Origin: Sulfurimicrobium sp964384915
Lineage (GTDB): Bacteria; Pseudomonadota; Gammaproteobacteria; Burkholderiales; Sulfuricellaceae
Assembly (NCBI GenBank): GCA_964384915.1
Contig: CAYLMA010000016.1
Span: 3,568 to 67,567 of the forward strand
Length of the DNA stretch: 64,000 bases
Direction of reading: 5' to 3'
The notes below the pieces were generated by a model. That model saw nothing but the letters and a program-made list of their open reading frames with translations, was not told the origin of the DNA and did not search any database. Shown here one piece after another: positions 34,606-44,419 of the stretch. The position numbers and the translations under genes were made by a program. Positions within the stretch are counted from its first letter, which is position 1. Each line of letters opens with the position of its first letter.

Positions 34606-36524
34606 CCAATCTTGTCTGGCTGCTGCTCACCCTGGCGCTCGCCAGCGCACCACACCTCGGGCGCCTGCCGCTATGGGTGGGTCCCGCCTGCCTTGTCCTG
34701 GGCTGGTGGCGCCTGGCCATTCTGCGCAAACAAGCCATCCTGCCGCGAAAATGGCTGCTGCTATTGATTGCCGCCGCTGCCACCGGCGGCATATTCTGGC
34801 ATTACCAAACCTTGCTGGGACGCGATGCGGGGGTCGCACTGCTGGTGGTAATGATTGCGCTCAAACTGATGGAAATGAAGTCTCTGCGCGACACCATGGT
34901 GGTGATCTTCCTGAGTTACTTCCTGGTGATCACCCATTTCCTCTATTCGCAGAGCATCCCCACCGCGCTTTACCTGCTGCTGGTGGTGCTGCTCACCACC
35001 GCCACCATGATCGGCTATAGCCATCCTCTGGAGCGGTTTGCATCCCGCCCCAGGCTGCGCCTGGCCGGCGTCATGCTGCTCCAGGCCATTCCGCTGATGC
35101 TGGTGCTGTTCGTGTTCTTCCCCCGCGTCGGTCCGTTGTGGGGCTTGCCAAAGGACGCCTATTCCGGCGTGACCGGGCTGTCGGACACCATGAATCCCGG
35201 TTCGATCAGCCAGTTGATCCGCTCCGACGCCGTGGCTTTTCGCGTCAAATTCGACGGACCGGCGCCGAGCAATTCGCAGCGCTACTGGCGCGGCCCAGTG
35301 TTTTGGGATTACGACGGCACAAGCTGGTCCACCCGGAACCAGGCACCCGTAGGCGCTGCCCAGTTCGTTCCACTGGGCAAACCGCTCAGCTACACGGTCA
35401 CCATCGAGCCGCACAACCAGCGCTGGCTGTTCGCGCTCGACCTGCCTGACAGGCTGCCCCCCGGCAGCAGTGTTACAGCCGACTTCCAGATCATGGCTCC
35501 AAGCGCGCTTCACCAGCGCATGCGCTACAGCCTGACCTCCTACCCTGAGTATCGCCTCGGCGAGCGCCTCACGGACGAGGCATGGGAGCGCGCCCTGCAT
35601 CTGCCAGAACGCAACCCCAAGGCAAGGCAACTGGCCGCACAGTGGCGCGCCAGCCATACAACGCCACGCGCCATCGCACAACATGCCTTGGCCTTATTTC
35701 GCGAGGAAGCCTTTGTTTACACGCTAAAACCGCCCCGGCCGGGCGAGCAGGCGGTGGACGATTTTCTGTTCGGCTCCCGGCGCGGCTTCTGCGAACACTA
35801 CGCCAGTTCATTCGTGTTCCTGATGCGCGCGGCAGGCATTCCGGCACGGGTGGTGACCGGCTACCAGGGCGGCGAACCCAATCCCATGGGAGATTACATG
35901 ATCGTGCGCCAGTCCGATGCCCACGCATGGGCCGAAATATGGCTGGATGACGCAGGCTGGGTGCGGGTGGACCCCACAGCAGCCGTGTCACCAAACCGCA
36001 TCGAAACCGGGATCGCCAGCGCCCTGCCCGCCACCGAGCTGCCGCCGGCCCTGGTGCAGCTGGATGCCGCATGGCTGATGCGCATACGGCTGTCCTGGGA
36101 CCTGCTTAACAACAACTGGAACCAATGGGTGCTGGGCTACGACCAGGAAAGGCAGAAGCGCTTCCTGTCGGGCATTAATCAGGGGCTGGATTCGTGGCAA
36201 AACATGGCGCTGGCAATGATGGCCGGGCTGGCTTCTGTGCTGTCCGGAATCGCTGCGTGGATGCTGTGGCGCTCACCCCGCAGGGCTATCGACCCGGCGC
36301 TCGCCGCATATGATAAATTCTGCGCCAAACTGGCGCGCCAAGGCATTGCGCGCGCGCCCGGCGAAGGCCCTGTGGACTTTGCCGCCAGGGCATCACGCTC
36401 CAGGCCCGAATTGGCAAGCCAAATAAACCGCATCACCCGGCTTTATATCGCGCTGCGCTACGGACAGCGGCATCCAGCCTGGCTTTCCAGGCTCAGAGTG
36501 GCAGTGCGGCGCTTTAGAGCCTGA
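34602..36524 (+). CDS. TgpA-like membrane transglutaminase-family protein
   Basis: 640 residues. The N-terminal DUF3488 part has about six membrane helices in the first 190 residues; a periplasmic transglutaminase-like domain follows with the triad Cys in RRGFCEHYASSF, His in SDAHAWAEIW and Asp in WVRVDPT; a last helix (NMALAMMAGLASVLSGIAAW) and a C-terminal DUF4129 tail complete it. It matches Pseudomonas TgpA, a periplasmic transglutaminase fold protein needed for growth. ATGA overlap with the DUF58 gene. Confidence 0.93.
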   Translation: MTNLVWLLLTLALASAPHLGRLPLWVGPACLVLGWWRLAILRKQAILPRKWLLLLIAAAATGGIFWHYQTLLGRDAGVALLVVMIALKLMEMKSLRDTMVVIFLSYFLVITHFLYSQSIPTALYLLLVVLLTTATMIGYSHPLERFASRPRLRLAGVMLLQAIPLMLVLFVFFPRVGPLWGLPKDAYSGVTGLSDTMNPGSISQLIRSDAVAFRVKFDGPAPSNSQRYWRGPVFWDYDGTSWSTRNQAPVGAAQFVPLGKPLSYTVTIEPHNQRWLFALDLPDRLPPGSSVTADFQIMAPSALHQRMRYSLTSYPEYRLGERLTDEAWERALHLPERNPKARQLAAQWRASHTTPRAIAQHALALFREEAFVYTLKPPRPGEQAVDDFLFGSRRGFCEHYASSFVFLMRAAGIPARVVTGYQGGEPNPMGDYMIVRQSDAHAWAEIWLDDAGWVRVDPTAAVSPNRIETGIASALPATELPPALVQLDAAWLMRIRLSWDLLNNNWNQWVLGYDQERQKRFLSGINQGLDSWQNMALAMMAGLASVLSGIAAWMLWRSPRRAIDPALAAYDKFCAKLARQGIARAPGEGPVDFAARASRSRPELASQINRITRLYIALRYGQRHPAWLSRLRVAVRRFRA

Positions 36525-36610
36525 AACGCATTCAAGCAAACTTGATGATCACTATCCAGCCTGGTGTTTTTTTGGTAAGTTCCGTGAATGACATTTCTAT
36601 ACGCAAACCC

Positions 36611-37195
36611 ATGAATTATTGCAGCCACTGCGGCGCCAGGGTCAGCCTGCGCATTCCTGAAGGCGATAGCGTGCCGCGCCACGTATGTGACCATTGCCAT
36701 ACCATCCATTACCAGAACCCGAAAATGGTGATTGGCTGCATTCCGCAATGGGAGGACAGGATTCTCCTCTGCCGCCGCGCCATCGAGCCGCGCCATGGCT
36801 TCTGGACGCTGCCCGCGGGCTTCATGGAAAACAGCGAAACCACGGCTCAGGCGGCCGCGCGGGAAACGCTGGAGGAAGCACAGGCACAGGTTGAAATCGG
36901 CGCGCTTTATACCCTGTTCAACGTACCCCATATCAGCCAGGTACATATGTTCTTCCGGGCGCGCCTGCTGCAGCCGCATTTCGGCGCCGGCTCGGAAAGC
37001 CTGGAAGTCAAACTGTTCAGGGAGCAGGACCTGCCTTGGGACGAGATCGCCTTTGCCAGCGTGCGCCGGACGCTACAGCTTTATTTCTCCGAGCGGCAAA
37101 GCGGCGCCTTTGGATTTCACATTGGCGACATTCTTCCTGCCCCGGATCAGCAGCAGCTCTGCAACGCCACGCCACCGAACAATTTTATCCCCTGA
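36611..37195 (+). CDS. Nudix hydrolase with N-terminal zinc ribbon
   Basis: 194 residues from ATG 36611. A CxxC...CxxC zinc ribbon (NYCSHCG and VCDHCHTIHYQNP) precedes a Nudix domain: LPAGFMENSETTAQAAARET then LEEAQ, with the REXXEE-like TLEEA ligands. The ribbon-plus-Nudix layout is that of NudC/RppH-type or ADP-ribose hydrolases of this size class. Substrate is not clear. Other ATGs at 36542 and 36590 are in frame but lack homology. Confidence 0.85.
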   Translation: MNYCSHCGARVSLRIPEGDSVPRHVCDHCHTIHYQNPKMVIGCIPQWEDRILLCRRAIEPRHGFWTLPAGFMENSETTAQAAARETLEEAQAQVEIGALYTLFNVPHISQVHMFFRARLLQPHFGAGSESLEVKLFREQDLPWDEIAFASVRRTLQLYFSERQSGAFGFHIGDILPAPDQQQLCNATPPNNFIP

Positions 37196-37275
37196 ACGTG
37201 GCGCCCTTCCGGCTTTGACCGGTCTGGCCATACGCCCCTTGTGACAAAATCCAATATTTATTCCCGGAATTCACC

Positions 37276-38652
37276 ATGACCACGCTTCCAGCAGAAATTT
37301 TCAAGGCCTACGACATCCGCGGCATCGTCGGCACATCGCTCACCCCGGAAATCGTCGAAGCCATCGGCCACGCCATCGGCTCGGAAGCCATGGCGCGCCG
37401 GCAAAGCGAAATCGTGATCGGGCGCGACGGGCGGCTCTCGGGGCCGGAGCTGGCTGGCGCGCTGGCGCGCGGCATCCTGAAAAGCGGCATTGACGTGATT
37501 GACATCGGCATGGCAGCAACGCCGATGACCTATTTCGGCGCCTATCAGCTCCACGCGAACTCGGCCGTGATGGTCACCGGCAGCCACAACCCGCCCGACT
37601 ACAATGGGCTGAAAATGGTGCTGGGCGGCGAAACACTCTCCGGCAACACGATTCAGGGCCTGAGAAAGCGCATCGAGCAAGGCGACTTGAGCCAGGGCAG
37701 CGGCAACTACCGCCAGCACGACATCGCCCAGGAATACATCCAGCGCATCGCCAGTGACGTAAAACCGCTCCGCCCGATGAAGATTATCGTAGACTGCGGC
37801 AACGGTGTGGCAGGCGCCTTCGCACCCGCGCTCTATCGCGCCATGGGCTGCGAGGTGGAGGAAATGTACTGCGAAGTGGACGGCAATTTTCCCAACCACC
37901 ATCCCGACCCTTCCGTCCCCAAGAATCTGCAGGACCTGATCGCGCGCCTCAAGACCTCGGACGCCGAAATCGGCCTCGCCTTCGACGGCGACGGCGACCG
38001 CCTCGGGGTGGTCGCCAAGGACGGCCAGATCATCTTCCCGGACCGCCAGTTGATGCTGTACGCGGATGACGTGCTCTCGCGCAACCCGGGCGCGGAAATT
38101 ATTTTCGACGTCAAATCCACGCGCAACCTGTTTGCCTGGATACGCGAGCGCGGCGGCAAGCCGACGCTGTGGAAAACCGGCCACTCCCTGATCAAGGCGA
38201 AGATGAAGGAAACCGGCGCCCTGCTGGCGGGCGAAATGAGCGGGCATGTGTTCTTCAAGGAACGCTGGTATGGCTTCGACGACGGCCTCTACACGGGCGC
38301 CCGCCTGCTCGAATACCTGTCGCGCCAGGCTGACATCAACGCCACCCTGCACGGCCTGCCGGATACCGTCAACACGCCGGAATTGCAAATCTGGATGAAG
38401 GAAGGCGAACATTACGCCCTGATTGACAAGCTGCGCGAAACGGCCCGTTTCCCCACGGCTCATGAAATCATCACGCTCGATGGCCTGCGTGTTGAGTATG
38501 CCGACGGCTTCGGGCTGATGCGCCCCTCCAACACCACGCCGGTAATCGTGCTGCGTTTCGAGGGTGATACTGAGCATGCCCTGAAACGTATTCAGGATGA
38601 ATTCCGCCAAGTGCTGCTGACAGCGGAATCCGGTCTGGATCTCCCCTTTTAA
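37276..38652 (+). CDS. Phosphomannomutase/phosphoglucomutase
   Basis: 458 residues of the alpha-phosphohexomutase family. FKAYDIRGIVG (N-terminus), phosphoserine loop VTGSHNPPDYNGLKM, metal loop AFDGDGDRLGV, sugar loop GEMSGHVFF and phosphate loop RPSNTTPVIVLRFEG are all present. It interconverts hexose-1- and -6-phosphates for nucleotide-sugar, exopolysaccharide or LPS synthesis (AlgC/ManB type). No polysaccharide genes adjoin it. Confidence 0.95.
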   Translation: MTTLPAEIFKAYDIRGIVGTSLTPEIVEAIGHAIGSEAMARRQSEIVIGRDGRLSGPELAGALARGILKSGIDVIDIGMAATPMTYFGAYQLHANSAVMVTGSHNPPDYNGLKMVLGGETLSGNTIQGLRKRIEQGDLSQGSGNYRQHDIAQEYIQRIASDVKPLRPMKIIVDCGNGVAGAFAPALYRAMGCEVEEMYCEVDGNFPNHHPDPSVPKNLQDLIARLKTSDAEIGLAFDGDGDRLGVVAKDGQIIFPDRQLMLYADDVLSRNPGAEIIFDVKSTRNLFAWIRERGGKPTLWKTGHSLIKAKMKETGALLAGEMSGHVFFKERWYGFDDGLYTGARLLEYLSRQADINATLHGLPDTVNTPELQIWMKEGEHYALIDKLRETARFPTAHEIITLDGLRVEYADGFGLMRPSNTTPVIVLRFEGDTEHALKRIQDEFRQVLLTAESGLDLPF

Positions 38653-38970
38653 CTATTTTCCGTCAACATCCAGGCCAAAACGATGCGTCTCATCGATCAC
38701 CTTGAGCAGGTTGCCAAAAGGCAGGCGGGGGCCGAGGCGGCGCACCACTTCCATAAAGGCTAATTCAGGCCCATTGGGATCGAACTTGTACGTGCCGCTC
38801 AACATGTCATCGTACATCTTGCGCAACTGGGTATCGAGCAACTTGATATAGGGGCGGAACGGGGCAAACTCATCCGAGTCCTCGTCCATGATGGAACTGA
38901 TTTCATCCACCTCGTACACCGCCTGGTGCATGAGATCAATATATTCATCGGTCGTTTTTGGGCGTTTCAT
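38653..38970 (-). CDS. Conserved 105-aa protein next to the Qmo/Hdr cluster
   Basis: A small acidic, helix-rich protein (KRPKTTDEYIDLMHQAVYEV start; SSIMDEDSDEF, LRKMYDDMLSG). AGGAGTG precedes the ATG at 38970. No Cys, no signal peptide, no membrane helix. It is separated from hdrB by a terminator, so it is expressed on its own, but the shared strand and proximity leave open an association with sulfur metabolism. I do not recognise the family. Confidence 0.7.
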   Translation of the reverse strand: MKRPKTTDEYIDLMHQAVYEVDEISSIMDEDSDEFAPFRPYIKLLDTQLRKMYDDMLSGTYKFDPNGPELAFMEVVRRLGPRLPFGNLLKVIDETHRFGLDVDGK

Positions 38971-39020
38971 GGGTCACTCCTGTAAATCACATCGCTTGCC
39001 GAATATGGTGGCGCTGGCGC

Positions 39021-39050
39021 AAAAAAGAAGGGGGCGCCTGGCGCCCCCTT
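39021..39050 (-). terminator. Terminator after hdrB
   Basis: AAGGGGGCGCC/GGCGCCCCCTT stem (39028-39050) followed on the minus strand by TTCTTTTTT. It closes the qmoA-qmoB-hdrC-hdrB transcript. Confidence 0.85.
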
Positions 39051-39069
39051 CGATCTTTAACTGCTGCAA

Positions 39070-39972
39070 TTACTTGTTGGCAATATCTTCCAGCCTGGTG
39101 GCGCGGATGATCTGGCCATCCAGCGCCGCATCCTTGCTGCTGCCGCCGTAGGCTACGGTAATGAGCTGGCTGTAGTAGGTCACCGGGATATTGAACTTCT
39201 TGCCGTAGCGCTTGTTCACTTCACCCTGGTAAATCTCCACGTTGGCCTGGCACAGCGGGCAAGGCGTGACGATCATGTCCGCGCCATGGTCGTAGGCGGA
39301 TTCGATGATGTCGTGGATCTGCTTCTGGCTCTTTTCCGGCTCGGAGAAAGCCAGCGCGCCGCCGCAGCAGGTTACTTTCTGGTCGTAGTTGGTGATCGCT
39401 TCGCCACCCATGGACTCGACCATGCGGTCCAGGTACATGGGGTTCTCGAAAGATTCGCCGTCGATGCCGAAAGGCCGGTTGGTCTGGCAGCCCACGTAGC
39501 CTGCGAACTTGATGCCTTCGAGCGGTTTTTTCACGCCGCTCTTCAGGGTTTCATAGCCGATATCCTCGATCAGCACTTCCACCATGTGGCGGGCAGGAGG
39601 CGCTTCGTTCTTGAATACCAGGCCGGCTTCCTTGAGCGCTTCGTTGGTTTCCGCCAGCAGGGTGGCGCTGTGATCCAGGCGCTCCTTGGCTTCACGCGTT
39701 GCCAGCCAGCAGGCGGCACAGGTCGCGACCACTTCCTGGCCCGGATTATGCTGCTCGCTCAGTGCCAGATTGCGTGCCGACAGGGCAATACGCGGCAACT
39801 CGCCGCCACCGGCGTAACCGATGGAAGCGCCGCAGCAATTCCAGTCCGGTATTTCGTTCAAAGCAACATCCAGCAAATTGACCATGGACTGGGTCGAGGT
39901 CAGGTAGTTGCTGGACGATGCGCCTGACTGCGAAGAGCAGCCGGGGTAAAAAGAATATTGTTTCTTAGCCAT
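39070..39972 (-). CDS. hdrB: HdrB-like CCG-domain subunit (heterodisulfide reductase B type)
   Basis: 300 residues. Two CCG domains: Cys in YPGCSSQSGAS with DWNCCGASIGY and TCAACWLAT; then YVGCQTNRP with VTCCGGALAFSEPEK and TPCPLCQANV. In methanogens these bind noncubane 4Fe-4S clusters at the disulfide site. Here, in the Qmo cluster without QmoC, HdrB/HdrC are thought to replace the membrane subunit that links to quinone or another carrier. Start ATG at 39972 follows hdrC by 12 bp. Confidence 0.92.
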   Translation of the reverse strand: MAKKQYSFYPGCSSQSGASSSNYLTSTQSMVNLLDVALNEIPDWNCCGASIGYAGGGELPRIALSARNLALSEQHNPGQEVVATCAACWLATREAKERLDHSATLLAETNEALKEAGLVFKNEAPPARHMVEVLIEDIGYETLKSGVKKPLEGIKFAGYVGCQTNRPFGIDGESFENPMYLDRMVESMGGEAITNYDQKVTCCGGALAFSEPEKSQKQIHDIIESAYDHGADMIVTPCPLCQANVEIYQGEVNKRYGKKFNIPVTYYSQLITVAYGGSSKDAALDGQIIRATRLEDIANK

Positions 39973-39984
39973 GTATCTCGCTCC

Positions 39985-40587
39985 TTACGCCAGTTTCCTG
40001 CGGCTATCCTCGAGTTCCCGCGCCTTTTTCAGCATGGCCTGGAATCCGCTCTTGTCCTTGACGCCGTGACCGCCCATGATTTCCATCGGGTTCAAGCGCT
40101 TGGCTTTCATCATCCCCAGGCCGACGCTTTGCATCGCCATGGCATTCTTGATGCCCTGGCTGAAACCGTCCTTGAAGTACATGCCCAGGCTCAGTTTCAG
40201 CTCGTTGACCCGGCCGGTCTTGATCAGGTTGTCCCAGAACAGCTGGCCAAACTGCGCAGTCGGCTGATTCTTGGGCGCCAAGCCTTCACGTTTTGCCAGA
40301 TAGGCCAGGCCGTGCATGATATGCGTAATCGGCAGCTTTCTAGGGCAGCGCACGATGCACTGGTAGCAGGAAGTGCACATCCACATGGAATCGGATGACA
40401 GCACTTCCTCGCGCTTGCCGGCCCGGATCATCATGAAGATTTTCTGAGGCGTATGCTCCCAGTGCGCGCCCAACGGGCAGGAGCCGGCGCAAACGCCGCA
40501 CTGCATGCACATCTTGACCCAATGGCCCTCTTCTACGCGCTCTTCGACTTCCTTGAGGAAGTTTCTACGGTACTTTTCAATACTCAT
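39985..40587 (-). CDS. hdrC: HdrC-like 4Fe-4S subunit
   Basis: 200 residues with two ferredoxin-type clusters: KMCMQCGVCAGSCPLG (about 25-40) and MCTSCYQCIVRCPRK (about 68-82). This is the HdrC pattern. It should pass electrons between the flavoprotein pair QmoA/QmoB and HdrB. No membrane helices, unlike the HdrC half of QmoC. Located 12 bp after qmoB. Confidence 0.92.
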   Translation of the reverse strand: MSIEKYRRNFLKEVEERVEEGHWVKMCMQCGVCAGSCPLGAHWEHTPQKIFMMIRAGKREEVLSSDSMWMCTSCYQCIVRCPRKLPITHIMHGLAYLAKREGLAPKNQPTAQFGQLFWDNLIKTGRVNELKLSLGMYFKDGFSQGIKNAMAMQSVGLGMMKAKRLNPMEIMGGHGVKDKSGFQAMLKKARELEDSRRKLA

Positions 40588-40599
40588 TCCTGTTTCCTC

Positions 40600-42870
40600 C
40601 TAGAAGCCTTTGAACGGGCTGGGCGGCAATGCAGCGATTTGGTCCGAATACTCGTTGATCAATTTCGGCAAGCGCTCAATGTCGGTAATTGCAGCTTCAA
40701 AGACCTGAACCCGCTCAGGTTCCAGCCCCATGCCCTGAAGCGTGTCGCCCACTTTGCTCATGCGGTAGCTGGCCAGTTCCGAGCCCTTAACGAAGTGGCA
40801 CTGGTAATCGTCGCCATGCTTGCAGCCCAGCATCATCACCCCGTCGTAGCCGCTGTTGAGCGCGTCGGTAATCCAGATGGTGTTGACCGAACCCAGGCAA
40901 CGCACCGGAATCACGCGCACCCAGGCGGAATAGACTTCCCGGTTCATGGCCGCCATATCGAGCGCGGGGTAGGCGTCATTTTCACAGGCCAGAATCAGGA
41001 TACGCGGCTTCTCGGAGAACTCGTCCGGCACGTCAACGGCCTTGAGCTGGGAGCCAACGGTATCCACCGAGTAGTTCTCGAAGGAGATCACGCGCACCGG
41101 GCAGGCGCCCATGCAGGTGCCGCAACGGCGGCAGCGGCTTTCGTTGAACACGGGGTAGCGTTTTTCATCCTCGTCAATGGCTCCGAACGGGCATTCCACT
41201 GTACAGCGCTTGCACTGGGTGCAGCCTTCAATACGGACGATGGGGTAGGACAGATCACCGGAACGCGGATGCGCGGCACGCCCCACGGCGGCATTTTCCA
41301 CCGCCTGGATCGCCTTCATTGCGGCGCCGGTGGCATCTTCCGTGGCCTGGACGATGTCCATAGGACGGCGAACCGGGCCGGCGGAATAAATACCGGTACG
41401 GCGGGTTTCATAAGGGAAACAGATGAAGTGCGAGTCGGTGAAGCCGTACTTCAATTGCGGCACGTCCGGGCCCTGACGGTAGGTCAGGTTGAGCACGGAT
41501 ATCGGCTTGACCGCGCCCTCAGCCTGGGAGGCATTGTATGCGTCCAGCAGCGTGCTGTCGCCTGCTGCCGCAGCGATTTCCGCCTTCAGCTTGGCATCGA
41601 CGTCCACACCCGAGTTGGCCACCTGGCCTGTTGCCAACACCACCAGATCGGCATTCTCGATCGCGGTCTGCTCGTTCAGGATCAGATCCTGGAAATTCAC
41701 CTTGCAGGTGTTGCCGGTGGCTTCCACGCTTCTAACCTTGCCCTTGGTGAAAGTCACGCCCTTGTTCTGGCCGCTGCGGTAGAAATCCTCGCCGTTGCCG
41801 GGCATGCGCAGGTCGGTGTAGACCACCACCGTGTCAATATCGGGGTTGCTGTCCTTGAAGTACATCGCCTGCTTGACCGAAGTCAGGCAGCATGAACCGG
41901 AGCAGTACGGCAGGTGCGTGCCGGTTTCGTCGCGCTGGCCGGCGCACTGCACGAACACCACGGATTTCACTTCGCCGCCGTCGGAAGGACGCTTGATGGG
42001 TCCGCCGTTGGCAGCCTTGGCAAGCGCTTCCAGGCCGCCCTGGTCCACCACGTTGGCAGATTTGCCATAGCCCAGTTCAGGCAGCTTGTTGGCGTCGTAC
42101 AGGGTGAAACCCGTAGCCTGGACAATCGAGCCCACTTCTTCGGTCACCGTGGCGCCGCTTTCCTGGCTGATATCGACCTTGAAGCGGCCGGGCGCGCCTT
42201 CCGTCTTGCTGGTGATGGAGTTGGTGTAAACCTTGATATTGCTGTCGGCGCTGATGGCCGCAATCATCTCGTCCACGCCGGTGTCCTGAGGATCGGCGTA
42301 GGGGCTGCGCGAAGGCGAACGCTTGTACAACTTGGCAGCCCAGCCGCCCAGAGCAGCGCCTTTCTCGACCAGCACCACCTGGTACCCGGCCTTGGAAGCT
42401 TCCAGCGCTGCCGTCATGCCGGAAATGCCGCCGCCCACCACCAATACGCGGCGATTGATCGCTGTTGCCGCGTTGCCTGCCGGCAGTTTCATTTTCTTCA
42501 CTTCGGCGCAACCCATGCGCACGTAGTCGGCAGCCATTTCCTGCGTGGTTTCGCGCGATGCCTCGTCATCCGGGCGAACCCAGATCACGCCTTCGCGCAG
42601 GTTGGCGCGGGACACGGCCACATCCGTGAAACCAAAAGCTTCCGTCTTGGCGCGGCGCGAACAGGCCGCGACCATCACATGAGTGACCGCTTCGTTGTCG
42701 ATATCATTGCGGATCATCGCAACACCTTCCGCGTTACACAGGAAAGGGTGCTCTTTCACAACCGCAGCCTTGCCTTCCTTCTGGGCCACCTTGGCCAGAT
42801 CGGCGGTATCAAGCCGCTCACCCAGTCCACAGCCCTGACAAATATAGGCCGCTACTTTCATGTCCGCCAT
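40600..42870 (-). CDS. qmoB: QmoB-type HdrA-like flavoprotein with MvhD domain
   Basis: 756 residues. FAD-binding VLVVGGGISGMTAALEASKA (about 138-157), an HdrA-type flavoprotein domain, two 4Fe-4S motifs (CTQCKRCTVECP and CRRCGTCMGACP) and a C-terminal MvhD-like domain with GCKHGDDYQCHF. An extra CQGCGLG near residue 12 could add another cluster or metal site. QmoB and QmoA accept or donate electrons to the AprBA adenylylsulfate reductase. Separated from qmoA by 3 bp. Confidence 0.93.
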   Translation of the reverse strand: MADMKVAAYICQGCGLGERLDTADLAKVAQKEGKAAVVKEHPFLCNAEGVAMIRNDIDNEAVTHVMVAACSRRAKTEAFGFTDVAVSRANLREGVIWVRPDDEASRETTQEMAADYVRMGCAEVKKMKLPAGNAATAINRRVLVVGGGISGMTAALEASKAGYQVVLVEKGAALGGWAAKLYKRSPSRSPYADPQDTGVDEMIAAISADSNIKVYTNSITSKTEGAPGRFKVDISQESGATVTEEVGSIVQATGFTLYDANKLPELGYGKSANVVDQGGLEALAKAANGGPIKRPSDGGEVKSVVFVQCAGQRDETGTHLPYCSGSCCLTSVKQAMYFKDSNPDIDTVVVYTDLRMPGNGEDFYRSGQNKGVTFTKGKVRSVEATGNTCKVNFQDLILNEQTAIENADLVVLATGQVANSGVDVDAKLKAEIAAAAGDSTLLDAYNASQAEGAVKPISVLNLTYRQGPDVPQLKYGFTDSHFICFPYETRRTGIYSAGPVRRPMDIVQATEDATGAAMKAIQAVENAAVGRAAHPRSGDLSYPIVRIEGCTQCKRCTVECPFGAIDEDEKRYPVFNESRCRRCGTCMGACPVRVISFENYSVDTVGSQLKAVDVPDEFSEKPRILILACENDAYPALDMAAMNREVYSAWVRVIPVRCLGSVNTIWITDALNSGYDGVMMLGCKHGDDYQCHFVKGSELASYRMSKVGDTLQGMGLEPERVQVFEAAITDIERLPKLINEYSDQIAALPPSPFKGF

Positions 42871-42873
42871 TGT

Positions 42874-44157
42874 TTAACCCTCCGCTCTGGCAACACGGTT
42901 AATCACTTGAATCGCACGCAAGGCGCTCGCCGTGGCGCTCTGCACCGAACGGTTTACATCCAGCGGATTGGCGGCGCAACCGGCGCCGTAAATGGCACCG
43001 TTGGCCTGATCCTGCTCGATGAACCCGCTCGAATCGCTGACGATTTCAGCCGGGATGTTGGCCGCACTGACAGAGGGCTCCATCCCCACGGCCAGCACCA
43101 CCAGATCATGCGGCGTCGCATAGCGGTGGTAACCTTCGGTATCCACGCCATGCAGCACCGGGTTGCCATCCTTGTCTTCAAGAATCCTGGCCACCTTGGA
43201 TTTAATGAATTTCACATTGGGATCGGCCTGGACTTTCTGGTAAAAATCCTCGAAACGGTCAATCGCGCGAATGTCGATGTAATAGATGGTGGACTTGCCT
43301 TCGTCGCCAAAGGCTTCACGCATGTAGTTGGTCTGCTTCAGGGAAGCCATGCAGCAGATGCGCGAACAATGGCGCAGATGGTTCTCGTCGCGCGAACCGG
43401 CGCATTGGATGAAAGCCACATTCTTGGCTTCCTTGCCATCGGAGGGACGCAGTATCTTGCCGCCGGTCGGGCCATGCGGGTCGGAAAGGCGTTCGAACTC
43501 GACGCTGGTGATCACGTTGGCAAAACGGTCGTAGCCGTATGGCTGGATCTTGTTGGCGTCGTAAGGCTTCCAGCCCGTCGCCCATACGACGGCGCCAGCC
43601 TTGACCTGCACCGTTTCTTCCTGCATGGACAGATCCACGGCACCGTACTTGCACGCGGCCTTGATCTTGTCGGCCTCGGGCGTGCCAATCACGGATGGAT
43701 CGACGACATAACGCTGGGGGTAAGCCATCCGGCTCGGCAGAAACGCGGCCTTGACCTTGCCCAGATTGTAGTTGAACGCGTCATCCACCATGGTTTCCGC
43801 GGCATCGCCGCAGTCGCCGCAGGCGGTGCAGCTCTCGTTCACATAACGTGGCGCGATCTTGACGCTGGCAGTGTAATCCCCTGGCGAACCGGTAATGCCG
43901 GTCACCTCGGCCATGGTCAGCACGCGAATACGCTTGTTCTGCTTGACGCGGCGCTGGTTGATTTCCAGGCCGCAAGTGGGGTGGCACAACTTCGGAAAAT
44001 AACGGTAGAGCTGGGACACACGACCGCCCAGAGCCGGATTTTTTTCAATCAGCACCACTTCCTTGCCGCATTCAGCTGCTTCGAGCGCCGCTGTCATGCC
44101 GCTGATGCCACCGCCTACGACCAGAATGGTCTGGTTGGTTGCAACGACTTCCGTCAT
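42874..44157 (-). CDS. qmoA: QmoA-type HdrA-like flavoprotein
   Basis: 427 residues from ATG 44157, which has GGAGGGG upstream; a 20-codon extension to 44217 lacks a ribosome binding site. FAD motif VVGGGISGMTAALEAAECG, CHPTCGLEINQRR and CTACGDCGD cysteine sets, and late GAVVWATGWKPYDA. In sulfur oxidisers Qmo-type complexes are proposed to move electrons from AprBA (sulfite to APS) into the quinone pool. aprBA itself is not in this window. Confidence 0.93.
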   Translation of the reverse strand: MTEVVATNQTILVVGGGISGMTAALEAAECGKEVVLIEKNPALGGRVSQLYRYFPKLCHPTCGLEINQRRVKQNKRIRVLTMAEVTGITGSPGDYTASVKIAPRYVNESCTACGDCGDAAETMVDDAFNYNLGKVKAAFLPSRMAYPQRYVVDPSVIGTPEADKIKAACKYGAVDLSMQEETVQVKAGAVVWATGWKPYDANKIQPYGYDRFANVITSVEFERLSDPHGPTGGKILRPSDGKEAKNVAFIQCAGSRDENHLRHCSRICCMASLKQTNYMREAFGDEGKSTIYYIDIRAIDRFEDFYQKVQADPNVKFIKSKVARILEDKDGNPVLHGVDTEGYHRYATPHDLVVLAVGMEPSVSAANIPAEIVSDSSGFIEQDQANGAIYGAGCAANPLDVNRSVQSATASALRAIQVINRVARAEG

Positions 44158-44419
44158 CAGATCCCCTCCATCACGGATTATAGTGCCCCAGCGGATACAC
44201 GATCCATATTGAGACACCGGCTTGCAATTGCCGGACGAACCGGCATACCTAAAAAATACTCTTTGATTTTGTTATGAAAATCCGGCCGCGCCAGCTTTTC
44301 CAACCCTCATGCATCTTACCACCCAAATGAAGCGGCAATCCACAGCGAACGCCACACAAGACAATCGAATCTTCTTATTCGCAGATAGAGGAGATATATA
44401 CAATATCCTTACTCGGGTA

